DNA from: Bacteroidales bacterium
Lineage (GTDB): Bacteria > Bacteroidota > Bacteroidia > Bacteroidales > UBA932
Length of the DNA stretch: 64,000 bases
Reading direction: 5' to 3'
Assembly (NCBI GenBank): GCA_017513445.1
Contig: JAFXFS010000016.1
Location: forward strand, 62,001 to 126,000
The translations under genes were made by a program, and so were the position numbers. Under the pieces are notes generated by a model that did no database searches, was not told where the DNA came from, and saw nothing but the letters and a program-made list of their open reading frames with translations. Shown here piece after piece: positions 26,985 to 35,668 of this stretch. Each line of letters opens with the position of its first letter. Positions within the stretch are counted from its first letter, which is position 1.

Positions 26985-27008
26985 TAAGAGTATAACAAAT
27001 TATCTGAT

Positions 27009-28073
27009 ATGGCAGAAAAGAGTATTTTAATCACAGGAGGAGCTGGTTTTATTGGTTCTCACCTTGTAAGATACTTTGTAAATAAGTATCCAAACTATTC
27101 AATCTTTAATTTAGATAAACTTACCTATGCAGGTAATTTAGAGAATCTTAAAGATATCGAGAATGCTCCAAACTACACATTTATCAAGGGAGATATTTGT
27201 GATAGAGATACTCTTAAGAAACTATTTGAAAAATACGGAATTGATTCTGTTATCCATCTCGCTGCCGAAACACACGTTGACAGAAGTGTCAATGATCCAT
27301 TGGAATTTGTAAAGACCAATGTAATTGGCACACTTACACTTCTTCAAGTAGCAAAAGAGTTCTGGCAAAAGGATAATTATGAGGGTAAACTATTCTACCA
27401 CGTCTCTACTGATGAGGTATTTGGATCCCTTGATCTTGATGGCGGATACTTTACTGAAGATTGCAAATATGAACCTCACTCACCATATTCTGCATCAAAG
27501 GCATCATCAGACCACTTTGTGAGGTCTTTTTATGATACATACAAAATGCCAATAGTGATTTCTAACTGCTCAAATAATTATGGTCCTAATCAATTCCCCG
27601 AAAAGTTAATTCCTCTATTTATCAATAATATCAGACATAACAGAGAGCTTCCTGTATATGGAAAGGGAGAGAATGTCAGAGATTGGCTCTATGTAGAAGA
27701 TCACGTCTCTGCTATAGACCTTATATTCCATAAAGGTAAAATAGGCGAAACCTATTGCATTGGTGGAAAGAATGAGTGGAAGAATATTGATATTATTAAG
27801 AGAGTTATCTCAATCACCGATGAACTACTCGGAAGAGAGAGTGGTGCATCACTAAAACTAATAAAGTTCGTAACAGATCGTCCAGGACACGATTTGAGAT
27901 ATGCAATTGACTGCACCAAATTGGAGAGAGAACTTGGATGGCAACCATCTTACACATTCGATGATGGTATCCGCAAATGTATAGAGTGGTATCTTAACAA
28001 TCAAGAGTGGCTGGATCAGGTAACCTCTGGTGATTACAAAAATTATTACGACAAGATGTATAAAGGCAGATAA
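27009..28073 (+). CDS. rfbB: dTDP-glucose 4,6-dehydratase
   Basis: 354 residues, an extended short-chain dehydrogenase. The NAD-binding GGAGFIGSHL is at residues 10-19. The active site has STDEVFGSL and the YSASKASSDH YxxxK pair. NCSNNYGPNQFPEKLIPL and RDWLYVEDH are typical of RmlB. The enzyme forms dTDP-4-keto-6-deoxyglucose for rhamnose or other deoxysugars of surface polysaccharides. No other rml gene is adjacent, which is unusual for a surface-sugar locus. The stop codon directly abuts the stop codon of the convergent HAD gene. Confidence 0.94.
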   Translation: MAEKSILITGGAGFIGSHLVRYFVNKYPNYSIFNLDKLTYAGNLENLKDIENAPNYTFIKGDICDRDTLKKLFEKYGIDSVIHLAAETHVDRSVNDPLEFVKTNVIGTLTLLQVAKEFWQKDNYEGKLFYHVSTDEVFGSLDLDGGYFTEDCKYEPHSPYSASKASSDHFVRSFYDTYKMPIVISNCSNNYGPNQFPEKLIPLFINNIRHNRELPVYGKGENVRDWLYVEDHVSAIDLIFHKGKIGETYCIGGKNEWKNIDIIKRVISITDELLGRESGASLKLIKFVTDRPGHDLRYAIDCTKLERELGWQPSYTFDDGIRKCIEWYLNNQEWLDQVTSGDYKNYYDKMYKGR

Positions 28074-28922
28074 CTATTTATTTACCTTTCTTCTAATATT
28101 TTTAACATTGTTTTCTGCTTTAATTTTATCAATTATTGCAGTAACTACATTGTAGATATCTCCATCTTTTCTATAATCAGCAGGACATATAAAATTGACA
28201 CGATTCTGTTTTAGTAATTTTTCCGCCATCACGCTTTTGCGTTGATTATCAGGAGGATAGACTGCTACTGAATTTCCACCGAACATTTTAACAATCTTCA
28301 TACAAGGGATATCAGTCTGTCCGTCTCCGAAGTAAATCATATTTTCGAACGGAATTCTTTTGCGATCTTCTGCCTGGCTCTCATTTACCTTTACTGTATC
28401 ACGAATACTCATAATACCCTTATTAATTTTGAAGATAAATTGTGTCTTTCCTGTATAATCGACTGCCACAGCTGGCCACACTGCAACTCCTTGAGAATCG
28501 TACATAAAAGAGCAGGCAAAAATCTTTTTGAACTCTTTTGCAATTGGTGAGCCCTCTATCATCTCAGTAAGTCCTGATGAGTTTATATAGTGTTCAACCT
28601 TTACACCTTGCTCTTTGCCATAATTATTTATGAGTTTGAACCACTCTTTAACACCATTAAAAAGTTCGATTTCGTGACCAAATCTTACAAATGATTCACG
28701 TTTAAGCTCTACGTGTGCCTCTTTTGCTTGATCAATCATCAATTTCATATAGCATAAAATATGGCTTGCATCTTGTCCCAACGATATTTCATCGGACATT
28801 TTCCAAAATTCTTCAGGTGTTTTTCCAATTGCTTGAATGAAGCCAAATTCCTGCATATTCCCTGGTGATAGTGTGCCATCGAAATCGTAAATCAAGGCAA
28901 CAATAGGTTTCTTTTTACTCAT
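28074..28922 (-). CDS. HAD-superfamily phosphatase
   Basis: 282 residues. Motif I is YDFDGTLSPGN, with nucleophile Asp13 and acid/base Asp15. The Ser of NSSGLTEMIEG fits motif II. Motif IV is MIYFGDGQTDIPCMK, the phosphoserine-phosphatase-like GDGxxD pattern. The protein is cytoplasmic, and its substrate is unknown. It is convergent with rfbB with no bases between the two stop codons. A promoter-like TATTTTTG lies 20 bases upstream. Confidence 0.85.
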   Translation of the reverse strand: MSKKKPIVALIYDFDGTLSPGNMQEFGFIQAIGKTPEEFWKMSDEISLGQDASHILCYMKLMIDQAKEAHVELKRESFVRFGHEIELFNGVKEWFKLINNYGKEQGVKVEHYINSSGLTEMIEGSPIAKEFKKIFACSFMYDSQGVAVWPAVAVDYTGKTQFIFKINKGIMSIRDTVKVNESQAEDRKRIPFENMIYFGDGQTDIPCMKIVKMFGGNSVAVYPPDNQRKSVMAEKLLKQNRVNFICPADYRKDGDIYNVVTAIIDKIKAENNVKNIRRKVNK

Positions 28923-28941
28923 AAATAATTCAAAATTTCTT

Positions 28942-28949
28942 CAAAAATA
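28942..28949 (-). promoter_or_regulatory. Putative -7 promoter element of the HAD phosphatase
   Basis: TATTTTTG on the minus strand matches TAnnTTTG exactly and lies about 20 bases before the ATG at 28922. Confidence 0.45.
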
Positions 28950-28987
28950 CAAAAAATTATTATCTTGCGATGTTTTTGTTTATTAAA

Positions 28988-29356
28988 ATGGGAAGAGGAT
29001 TATCAACAATTTTGCTATTGATTTTATCCAATAGCTTTATGACATTTGCTTGGTACGGACACCTAAAGTTCGGCACTCCAAAGCTTCTATCCAACTGGGG
29101 AATGTTTGGAGTAATAGTTATGAGTTGGTTAATTGCATTTTTTGAATATTGCGCACAAGTTCCGGCAAACAGATTAGGTTTTAACCAATTTGGAGGTCCC
29201 TTCTCACTACTACAGTTAAAAATTATTCAAGAGGTAATTACCCTTGTAATATTTGTAATTTTTACGACACTATTTTTTAAAGGAGAACCGTTAAAAGTCA
29301 ATCATCTGCTTGCTTTTTTATGTCTGATTTTAGCGGTTTACTTTGTGTTTAAATAA
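28988..29356 (+). CDS. DUF486 (DMT-like) small membrane protein
   Basis: 122 residues with four membrane helices. LLLILSNSFMTFAWYGHLKF and SWLIAFFEYCAQVPANRLGF are characteristic of the DUF486 family, small multidrug-resistance-like transporters of unknown substrate. The frame is open to an ATG at 28970, but that start is only two bases after a promoter-like TATCTTG (28961-28967). It would probably precede the transcription start. The ATG at 28988 (MGRGLSTILL) also gives the length usual for the family. The gene is divergent from the HAD phosphatase. Confidence 0.82.
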   Translation: MGRGLSTILLLILSNSFMTFAWYGHLKFGTPKLLSNWGMFGVIVMSWLIAFFEYCAQVPANRLGFNQFGGPFSLLQLKIIQEVITLVIFVIFTTLFFKGEPLKVNHLLAFLCLILAVYFVFK

Positions 29357-29388
29357 ACCTAATGTATTAAAAACTAAATTATTATCTT

Positions 29389-31032
29389 ATGAAACATTAT
29401 TTAACATACTTGCAAGAAAGTATGCAAAAGTATTGGGACAAAGATGCCCTTTGCAATTATAAAGGCAAAAAATACAGCTATGCTGATATGGCCAAGGAGA
29501 TTGCAAAATTGCACATTCTGTTTGAAAAAATAGGTGTAAAAAAAGGTGACAAAATTGCACTTTGTGCAGGAAATACAGCTGAATGGGGAATTACCTTCCT
29601 CGCAGTTACATCATACGAAGCTGTTGTAGTCCCACTATTAAATGGATTTACCGCTGAGGAGGTTAAAGACTTAACTAACCACTCAGAAAGCACTTTACTT
29701 GTTACTGAGAAGGATATTTTTGACAAATTGGAAGTATCTGAAATGCCTATTATTAAGGGTATTATAGAGCTACCTGACTTCTCAGTAGTTTATGATAACG
29801 GAAGTAATATCAGTGAAGTATATGCAACTTTGGAGGAAGAATTCAATAAGAAGTATCCAAATGGTATTAAGCCGGATGATATCAAGTATCCAACCGATAA
29901 CTTTGATAAATTGGCTCTTATAAATTACACTTCGGGTACAACAAGCTCACCAAAGGGAGTTATGTTGACATACCGAAATGTTAGTTCCAACATTCAATTT
30001 GCATGCGAACATATACCTTGCCCTCCTGGAAGTACACTTGTTTCAATGTTGCCATTAGCTCATATGTATGGAATGGCTTTTGAGTTCCTATACCCAATTG
30101 CAAGTGGTTACCAAATCTACTTCTTAGGAAAAACTCCTACTCCAAAAGTATTGCTTCAAGCTTTAAAGAGTGTTAAACCATACATTTTGATAACAGTTCC
30201 TCTTGTAATTGAGAAAATTATCAAAAATAATGTCATTCCTATTGTAAGCAAACCTGCGATGAAGGTGCTATTGGCAATTCCTGGTATTAATTTAATTATC
30301 CAAAACAAAATCAGAGCTAAACTTATCAATGCATTTGGTGGTAATCTTCACGAGTTGATTTTAGGTGGTGCTGCTATCAATCAGGAGGTTGAAAAGTGGA
30401 TGAAACGCATCAGATTACCATACACAGTAGGTTACGGTATGACTGAATGTGCACCTTTGTTGGCATACGAAGAGCATAAATCATTTGTTCCAGGATCGTG
30501 CGGAAAATGCATTGAGAGAATGGAATTAAGAATTGATTCTTCCGATCCTAAAGAGGTTATCGGCGAGATTCAAGTTAAGGGAGCAAATGTAATGTTAGGA
30601 TACTATAAGAATCCGGAAGCTACCGAAGCCACCTTTACAAAAGATGGTTGGTTGCGTACTGGAGACTTAGGTATTATTGACGAAAAGGGTAATGTATTTA
30701 TTAAAGGTAGAAGTAAAAATATGATTCTTACCTCTAATGGACAAAATATCTATCCTGAGGAGATTGAGGATAAATTGAACAACCTACCATACGTAATTGA
30801 GTCACTACTTGTTGAAAGAAATAAAATTCTGGTTGCTCTTATCTATCCTGATTTTGCTAAACTTAAAGAAAATGGCATTGACGAGAGTGGTTTGGCAGAA
30901 TTGATGGAAGAGAGTCGTAAAAAGGTTAATGGAAAACTATCAAGTTATTCTCAGATAGCCAAAATTGAGATTCGTCAAGAGGAGTTTGAAAAAACACCAA
31001 AGAAGAGTATCAGAAGATTTATGTATAAGTAG
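29389..31032 (+). CDS. AMP-dependent acyl-CoA synthetase (long-chain fatty acid type)
   Basis: 547 residues. The ANL superfamily motifs are complete: NYTSGTTSSPKGVMLTYRN (P-loop, about 180-200), GYGMTECAPLL (A5), GWLRTGDLG (A7), KGRSKNMILTSNGQNIYPEE (A8 hinge) and KTPKKSIRRFMYK, with the catalytic Lys near the C-terminus. The enzyme should activate a carboxylate, most likely a fatty acid, through an acyl-adenylate to acyl-CoA. There is no signal peptide, so it is cytoplasmic. The nitroreductase follows 15 bases downstream and probably shares its transcript. Substrate chain length cannot be read from the sequence. Confidence 0.9.
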   Translation: MKHYLTYLQESMQKYWDKDALCNYKGKKYSYADMAKEIAKLHILFEKIGVKKGDKIALCAGNTAEWGITFLAVTSYEAVVVPLLNGFTAEEVKDLTNHSESTLLVTEKDIFDKLEVSEMPIIKGIIELPDFSVVYDNGSNISEVYATLEEEFNKKYPNGIKPDDIKYPTDNFDKLALINYTSGTTSSPKGVMLTYRNVSSNIQFACEHIPCPPGSTLVSMLPLAHMYGMAFEFLYPIASGYQIYFLGKTPTPKVLLQALKSVKPYILITVPLVIEKIIKNNVIPIVSKPAMKVLLAIPGINLIIQNKIRAKLINAFGGNLHELILGGAAINQEVEKWMKRIRLPYTVGYGMTECAPLLAYEEHKSFVPGSCGKCIERMELRIDSSDPKEVIGEIQVKGANVMLGYYKNPEATEATFTKDGWLRTGDLGIIDEKGNVFIKGRSKNMILTSNGQNIYPEEIEDKLNNLPYVIESLLVERNKILVALIYPDFAKLKENGIDESGLAELMEESRKKVNGKLSSYSQIAKIEIRQEEFEKTPKKSIRRFMYK

Positions 31033-31047
31033 TTATTTTAAGGAGTT

Positions 31048-31623
31048 ATGACAATAATAAAACTACCGGAACCAATAAAGAGAGGAGGGATGCCTCTGTA
31101 TGAAACTCTTACAAATAGAAAGTCTTGCAGAAAAATCGCAACTCAGGATTTGTCGATGGAAGAGCTATCCAACATTTTATGGTGTGCTTATGGCTATAAT
31201 AGAGAGGGTAGGAGAACTGCTCCTTCTTCGCATAATAGTCAAGAGTTTGACCTCTATGTTGCAATAGAAAAGGGTACATATCTCTATAACCCGGAAGATC
31301 ACTCCTTAGAATTGAAGTTTGATGAAGATTTAAGAGCTTGGTGCGGTCTTCAAGACTTTGTGGCATCTGCTCCACTTACAATTATTTTTGTAGCCAACAG
31401 AGACAAAATCAAGGGTAAAGATGAGAGAGGTGTTACAGAGACAATCTATGTTGATACCGGCTTTATATCTCAAAACATCTACCTCTATTGTGCGAGTGAA
31501 TCACTTGCCAATGTAGTTAGAGCAATGATTGATAAAGAAGCTCTATCTAAGAAACTTCATCTGTCTGATAATCAAGAAATTACCTTAGCTCACACAATCG
31601 GAAGATTTCCTCCGAGAGAGTAA
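31048..31623 (+). CDS. Nitroreductase-family (SagB/ThcOx-like) flavoprotein
   Basis: 191 residues. The N-terminus has the FMN-binding pattern of the family (LTNRKSCRKI, residues 21-30), and SMEELSNILWCAYGYNREGRRTAPS resembles the SagB-type subgroup. YVDTGFISQNIYLYCASESL provides the second FMN-contact region. It probably acts as an NAD(P)H- or flavin-linked oxidoreductase, and its substrate is unknown. A short SD-like AGGAG is only two bases before the ATG and is probably not functional. A strong terminator follows. Confidence 0.82.
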   Translation: MTIIKLPEPIKRGGMPLYETLTNRKSCRKIATQDLSMEELSNILWCAYGYNREGRRTAPSSHNSQEFDLYVAIEKGTYLYNPEDHSLELKFDEDLRAWCGLQDFVASAPLTIIFVANRDKIKGKDERGVTETIYVDTGFISQNIYLYCASESLANVVRAMIDKEALSKKLHLSDNQEITLAHTIGRFPPRE

Positions 31624-31645
31624 GTTTAAGAGTAACTCAATAAAA

Positions 31646-31684
31646 AACCTCCGGACTCAGAAGAGAGTTCGGAGGTTCTTTTTT
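31646..31684. terminator. Bidirectional Rho-independent terminator
   Basis: A 13-base stem (31646-31658 with 31665-31677, one G-T pair) encloses a six-base loop. A T run follows on the plus strand (31679-31684) and an A run precedes it, so it can stop transcription from both sides. It lies between the convergent nitroreductase and aquaporin genes. Confidence 0.92.
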
Positions 31685-31696
31685 AGTATGTTTACA

Positions 31697-32368
31697 CTAT
31701 TTCTTGCATTTTTCGCAAGTAAAGCATTTCCAAACAATAGCTGCAATTGCCGCACCTACAAATGGAGCAACGATGAACAACCATAATTGAGATAGAGCTT
31801 GACCACCTTCGAATAGTGCAGGGCCAATACTACGAGCAGGATTTACTGATGTTCCTGTGATAGGAATACATACAATGTGGATAAGAACTAATGTCAAACC
31901 AATTGCCAAACCAGCTAAAGATGAGTTTCCTTTATTTGCATCTGTAACACCAAGCACAACCAAAACAAAGATAAATGTAAAGATTGCCTCTGCCAAGAAA
32001 GCAGTTAATGTAGAGCAGGTGTAACTATTAGCACCTGTAGTTGTTGCTGTTACTTCGATTCCTTGAAGTAATACAAAGATTATTGCAGAACCAACAATCG
32101 CTCCTACTACTTGAGAAATCATATAACCAACACCCTCTTTAACGCCCATTCTGCCGCTGATCATACATCCTAATGTAATAGCTGGATTAATATGACATCC
32201 AGAGATGCTACCTATAGCATAAGCCATAGCTACTACAGAGAGACCAAATGCAAATGCAACTGTTAAAACTTGGGCAGTTGTTGCACAACCACCATTGAAA
32301 ACTGCACTACCACAACCAAGAAGTACTAATACCATGGTTCCAATAGCCTCCGCCAAGTACTTTTTCAT
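31697..32368 (-). CDS. aqpZ: Aquaporin (AqpZ-like water channel)
   Basis: 223 residues and six membrane helices. The two NPA half-helix motifs are GCHINPAITLG (about residues 57-67) and GTSVNPARSIGPAL (about 172-185). The His in VLIHIVCIPITG and the Arg after the second NPA match the narrow selectivity filter of water-specific channels rather than glycerol facilitators. The protein lies in the inner membrane and equilibrates water under osmotic change. It is transcribed alone, with the strong bidirectional terminator at its 3' side. Confidence 0.94.
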   Translation of the reverse strand: MKKYLAEAIGTMVLVLLGCGSAVFNGGCATTAQVLTVAFAFGLSVVAMAYAIGSISGCHINPAITLGCMISGRMGVKEGVGYMISQVVGAIVGSAIIFVLLQGIEVTATTTGANSYTCSTLTAFLAEAIFTFIFVLVVLGVTDANKGNSSLAGLAIGLTLVLIHIVCIPITGTSVNPARSIGPALFEGGQALSQLWLFIVAPFVGAAIAAIVWKCFTCEKCKK

Positions 32369-32429
32369 AATAATATAATTTTAGTTTAACTTTTTAGAAA
32401 CATATAAATTTAGCAATAAAATTATATAA

Positions 32430-33944
32430 TTACAAAAAATAGGAAAAAGAGAGTGTGTTTGTTACAATTTTTATCGGATTTTGACCTCTGCTAATAGAAT
32501 TAAAACCATTTAAGTGCCTTGACTCAATAAGCAAATTTCCAAATCTAAAACCTATACCAAATCCAATTCCATAATCATAATTTTTGAAATTATTGTGGAA
32601 ACTGAACTCTTCATTCGAGTTTCTTGCCCCAAAAATATGTCTGTAATATGGCGAGATGAAGAAACTAACTCCAAACGGAGAGTCCATAACAGAAGGAAAA
32701 TCATATTTGATATTGAGAGGAATAAGAAGGGAATATAGAGATAGATTCAAATTATCTTTAGATTCGAGATGCTCTGCATATTTAACATTTGGCATATCAA
32801 AAAGTAGTTCAGGATTGAAATTCCAACTTCCAACACGATAATTGAGTGATAGACCTAAATTGAGATCAAAAGCAGGCTTGCCATTAAATGCACCCTCTGG
32901 ATAGTTGAACTTAGAGTGTCCTGCTGCAAATGTGAAACCAAAAGAGAGTTTTGAAAACTTCGGCTTATGAATTTCAGAAATTTTACCAGATGATGTAAAT
33001 TGCTCATTATCAGCCATTTCATATATTAGAAAAGCTAAATAATCTGTAATATTATTCAATCCTTCATAGTCTATTAAATCAGCGTGATCTCCAACTTTGT
33101 GATATGGAGATTCAAGACCAGTTGTTACATATAGCGTAGGAATTCCGACCTCTGCATATGGTTGAGTATCAGTTGCACCCATTATTGATGTTTCAAACAT
33201 CTTCTCTTTAATATTTAGTGGTTTTCTGATACCTCCATAAGCATACTCCTCGTTTGCCATAATCAGTAACTCTTCATAATTAGAAATCGTAGCAAGACCT
33301 GTGAGTTGCAGATATTCACTTGTCGAGTACCAGCCAACCATATCTATGCTTAACATAGAGTTTATTTGACTATGAGGTGGAAGAGAGTCTCTGACCATAA
33401 GAGAAGATCCAACCAGACCAATCTCCTCTGCATCAAAAGCTACAAATAGTATTGATCTCTTTGGTGGTGACATTGATTGGATATTGCGTGCAATTTCAAT
33501 CAAAGAAGATACTCCTGATGCATTATCATCTGCTCCATTATAGATATTATCCTCATTACTAACACCATATTTAACAGGAAGATGGTCATAATGAGCACCT
33601 ACAACAATATATTGGCTCTTCAAATGAGGATCTGAACCTTCAAGAAGGGCAATCACATTTCTTGCAATTCGGTCTCCACTATATTTATGTTCAGAGATAA
33701 AACCATTCTCTTTAAATGGTTTCAAACCAATCTCTGCAAAACGTTCACAAATATATTCGGCAGCGGCTCTGTTCCCATCTGTACTGGTAGCTCTGCCCTG
33801 TAATGAATCTGATGCAAGATAGTATAGGTGTGACTTCAAATTCTCATATTGAGCATTTTTAACCACTCCTCCTGCTACATTTTGTGCCGATAGATGAAAT
33901 ATGGCAGATAATGTAATAATTGTTATAAAAAGTATCTTTTTCAT
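32430..33944 (-). CDS. M28 zinc aminopeptidase fused to a C-terminal outer-membrane beta-barrel
   Basis: 504 residues from the ATG at 33944. The frame is open further, but upstream codons precede the promoter box. A signal peptide (MKKILFITIITLSAIFHLSA) is followed by an M28 peptidase domain (about 25-315). Its metal ligands are present: His118 in GAHYDH, Asp139 in NGADDNASG, Glu173-Glu174 in DAEEIG, Asp201 in SIDMVGW and His282 in SPYHKVGDH. From about 331 to the end there are eight predicted strands, including SFGFTFAAGHSKF, DLNLGLSLNYRVG, SLLIPLNIKYDF, YGIGFGIGFRFGN and the terminal NTLSFSYFL. This matches the small Bacteroidota barrel type (OMP_b-brl_2) and ends in aromatic residues. The domain order suggests a peptidase carried by its own outer-membrane anchor. 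Confidence 0.85.
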   Translation of the reverse strand: MKKILFITIITLSAIFHLSAQNVAGGVVKNAQYENLKSHLYYLASDSLQGRATSTDGNRAAAEYICERFAEIGLKPFKENGFISEHKYSGDRIARNVIALLEGSDPHLKSQYIVVGAHYDHLPVKYGVSNEDNIYNGADDNASGVSSLIEIARNIQSMSPPKRSILFVAFDAEEIGLVGSSLMVRDSLPPHSQINSMLSIDMVGWYSTSEYLQLTGLATISNYEELLIMANEEYAYGGIRKPLNIKEKMFETSIMGATDTQPYAEVGIPTLYVTTGLESPYHKVGDHADLIDYEGLNNITDYLAFLIYEMADNEQFTSSGKISEIHKPKFSKLSFGFTFAAGHSKFNYPEGAFNGKPAFDLNLGLSLNYRVGSWNFNPELLFDMPNVKYAEHLESKDNLNLSLYSLLIPLNIKYDFPSVMDSPFGVSFFISPYYRHIFGARNSNEEFSFHNNFKNYDYGIGFGIGFRFGNLLIESRHLNGFNSISRGQNPIKIVTNTLSFSYFL

Positions 33945-33948
33945 AAAA

Positions 33949-33956
33949 CAAAGATA
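33949..33956 (-). promoter_or_regulatory. Putative -7 promoter element of the M28 peptidase
   Basis: TATCTTTG on the minus strand matches TAnnTTTG exactly. Only four bases separate it from the ATG at 33944, so the predicted transcript would be leaderless or nearly so. Confidence 0.45.
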
Positions 33957-34062
33957 ACTCATTAAGAGGTAAAGTATATGTCTCACTTGTAAAATAGTTT
34001 TAAAAAAGTAGGTCATTGGCACAGATAATGCAGTTATATAATTAGTTAATTATTTAAATATT

Positions 34063-35145
34063 ATGAAAAAGAGATCAATTATTGGAGTAGTGCTACTCAT
34101 AGCAGTGGCTATTCCCGGATTTGCCTGCACAGGCATTTCACTAAAATCAAAAGATGGCAGTTCTATTCAAGCTCGTACAATAGAATGGGCTAACGGAATT
34201 CTAGAGAGCAGTTATGTCATTATTCCAAGAGGAGAAAAGATGTTCTCATACACACCTGACGGAAAAGAGGGGCTTACTTTCACAGCTAAATATGGCACAG
34301 TAGGATTGACTGTTGCTACAAATGTATTTATAGCAGAGGGTATGAATGAAAAGGGTCTGTCTGCCGGATTATTTTATTTCCCCGGTTATGGAAAGTATGA
34401 AGATTACAATCCTAAGTATCAAGAAAAGAGCTTAATCGATTTACAATTTGTTAATTGGGTGTTGACTCAGTTTGCAACTATTGATGAAGTTAAGGAGGCA
34501 TTAAATGATATTAAAGTTGTAGGTCTTAATCCAGATGGAATGACATCAACTGTTCACTGGAGAATTGCCGAGAGAGGAGGTAGGGTAGTGGTACTGGAAT
34601 TTATTGATGGAGTACCACACTTCTACGAAAATAAGGTAGGTGTACTTACAAACTCACCAGACTTTAACTGGCACCTTACAAATCTTAATAACTATGTAAA
34701 TCTCCATCCAGGAGCAGCTCCAAATAATTCGCTTGGCAGCATGAAATTATCTCCAATAAGTGGAAATAGTGGTTTCTTGGGTTTACCTGGAGATGCAACA
34801 TCACCTTCAAGATTTGTAAGAGCGGCATTTTACAGAAACACAGCACCTAAATTGGATAGTGCTTTTGAGACAGTAGCTCAAGCATTCCACATCTTGAATA
34901 ATTTCGATATTCCAATGGGAATACAACACCCGGCAGGTAAAGTTCCCGATTTTCCAAGTGCTACACAATGGACCTGTGTTTCGGATCAAACAAATTTAAT
35001 TATTTACTACAAAACTGCAGAGAATAGTTTGATTAGGTCAATTGATTTGAATGAAATTGATTTTGGCAGAATAAATTATCAAAATCACCCATTAGACAAA
35101 GTAAAGAAAGAGCACGTAGAGAGGATTTATATCGAATATAACTAA
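34063..35145 (+). CDS. Choloylglycine-hydrolase / penicillin-V-acylase family Ntn hydrolase
   Basis: 360 residues. A signal peptide ends in PGFA, and cleavage would expose Cys22 as the N-terminal nucleophile of CTGISLKSKDG. Family residues follow: ARTIEWANG (the acidic position is Glu where the usual motif is RTMDW), VLTNSPDFNWHLTNLNNYVN with the oxyanion Asn, and SPSRFVRAAF with the conserved Arg. The enzyme should cleave amide bonds in the periplasm, and possible substrates include bile-salt conjugates, acyl-homoserine lactones or penicillin V. Specificity cannot be read from sequence. The lipobox pattern is absent, so Cys22 is a catalytic rather than lipid-anchored residue. Its last four bases overlap the convergent acetyltransferase. 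Confidence 0.88.
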   Translation: MKKRSIIGVVLLIAVAIPGFACTGISLKSKDGSSIQARTIEWANGILESSYVIIPRGEKMFSYTPDGKEGLTFTAKYGTVGLTVATNVFIAEGMNEKGLSAGLFYFPGYGKYEDYNPKYQEKSLIDLQFVNWVLTQFATIDEVKEALNDIKVVGLNPDGMTSTVHWRIAERGGRVVVLEFIDGVPHFYENKVGVLTNSPDFNWHLTNLNNYVNLHPGAAPNNSLGSMKLSPISGNSGFLGLPGDATSPSRFVRAAFYRNTAPKLDSAFETVAQAFHILNNFDIPMGIQHPAGKVPDFPSATQWTCVSDQTNLIIYYKTAENSLIRSIDLNEIDFGRINYQNHPLDKVKKEHVERIYIEYN

Positions 35146-35666
35146 TTAATATTCAATGACATAATATAATCTGTCATAAGATATCCCTCTCCAATCTCAA
35201 AGTCGCCGGTATAGATAATTTCAAAACCGAGATGTTTATAGAACTCAACAGCTCTGGTATTGTAACGGTTAACATTGAGAATTAGTCGAGAAGATGGTTT
35301 ATTGAAAGTTATTACAAATTCCTTGGCTGCCTCCATCATAATCTTCCCTAAGCCGAAACCTCTGTATTCATTTGAGATGTAAAGCTTCTGAAGATGAAAG
35401 GTGGAGTCAGCCTCTTCTTGTACAGAAAAGTAGCCAACTGGTTGAAGAGTATCTTCCTCATTTACAGCAAGATACAAAATAAAATAGGTATGTTTTTCCT
35501 GTGTAATCTGTTTAGTTAGAGACTCCTCAGAATACATCATATTCAGCATATACTCAATCTGTTCAGGTGAGAGCAGTTGAGTATATGTTTCTCTGAATAT
35601 GATATTCCCCAATTTATTAATGAGTGGAATATCCTCTATTGTTGCTTTAACAATTTTGTAGTTCAT
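35142..35666 (-). CDS. GNAT-family N-acetyltransferase
   Basis: 174 residues from the ATG at 35666. The GNAT acetyl-CoA-binding motif is LYISNEYRGFGLGKIMMEAA near residues 100-120, preceded by beta-strand GYFSVQEEAD. The C-terminal strand motif is NVNRYNTRAVEFYKHLGFEI. The acceptor is unknown. The upstream open frame to 35714 lies within the preceding transporter gene. The chosen start follows the YeiH stop by 2 bases. The stop codon overlaps the end of the convergent Ntn hydrolase by four bases. Confidence 0.88.
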   Translation of the reverse strand: MNYKIVKATIEDIPLINKLGNIIFRETYTQLLSPEQIEYMLNMMYSEESLTKQITQEKHTYFILYLAVNEEDTLQPVGYFSVQEEADSTFHLQKLYISNEYRGFGLGKIMMEAAKEFVITFNKPSSRLILNVNRYNTRAVEFYKHLGFEIIYTGDFEIGEGYLMTDYIMSLNIN

Positions 35667-35668
35667 TT

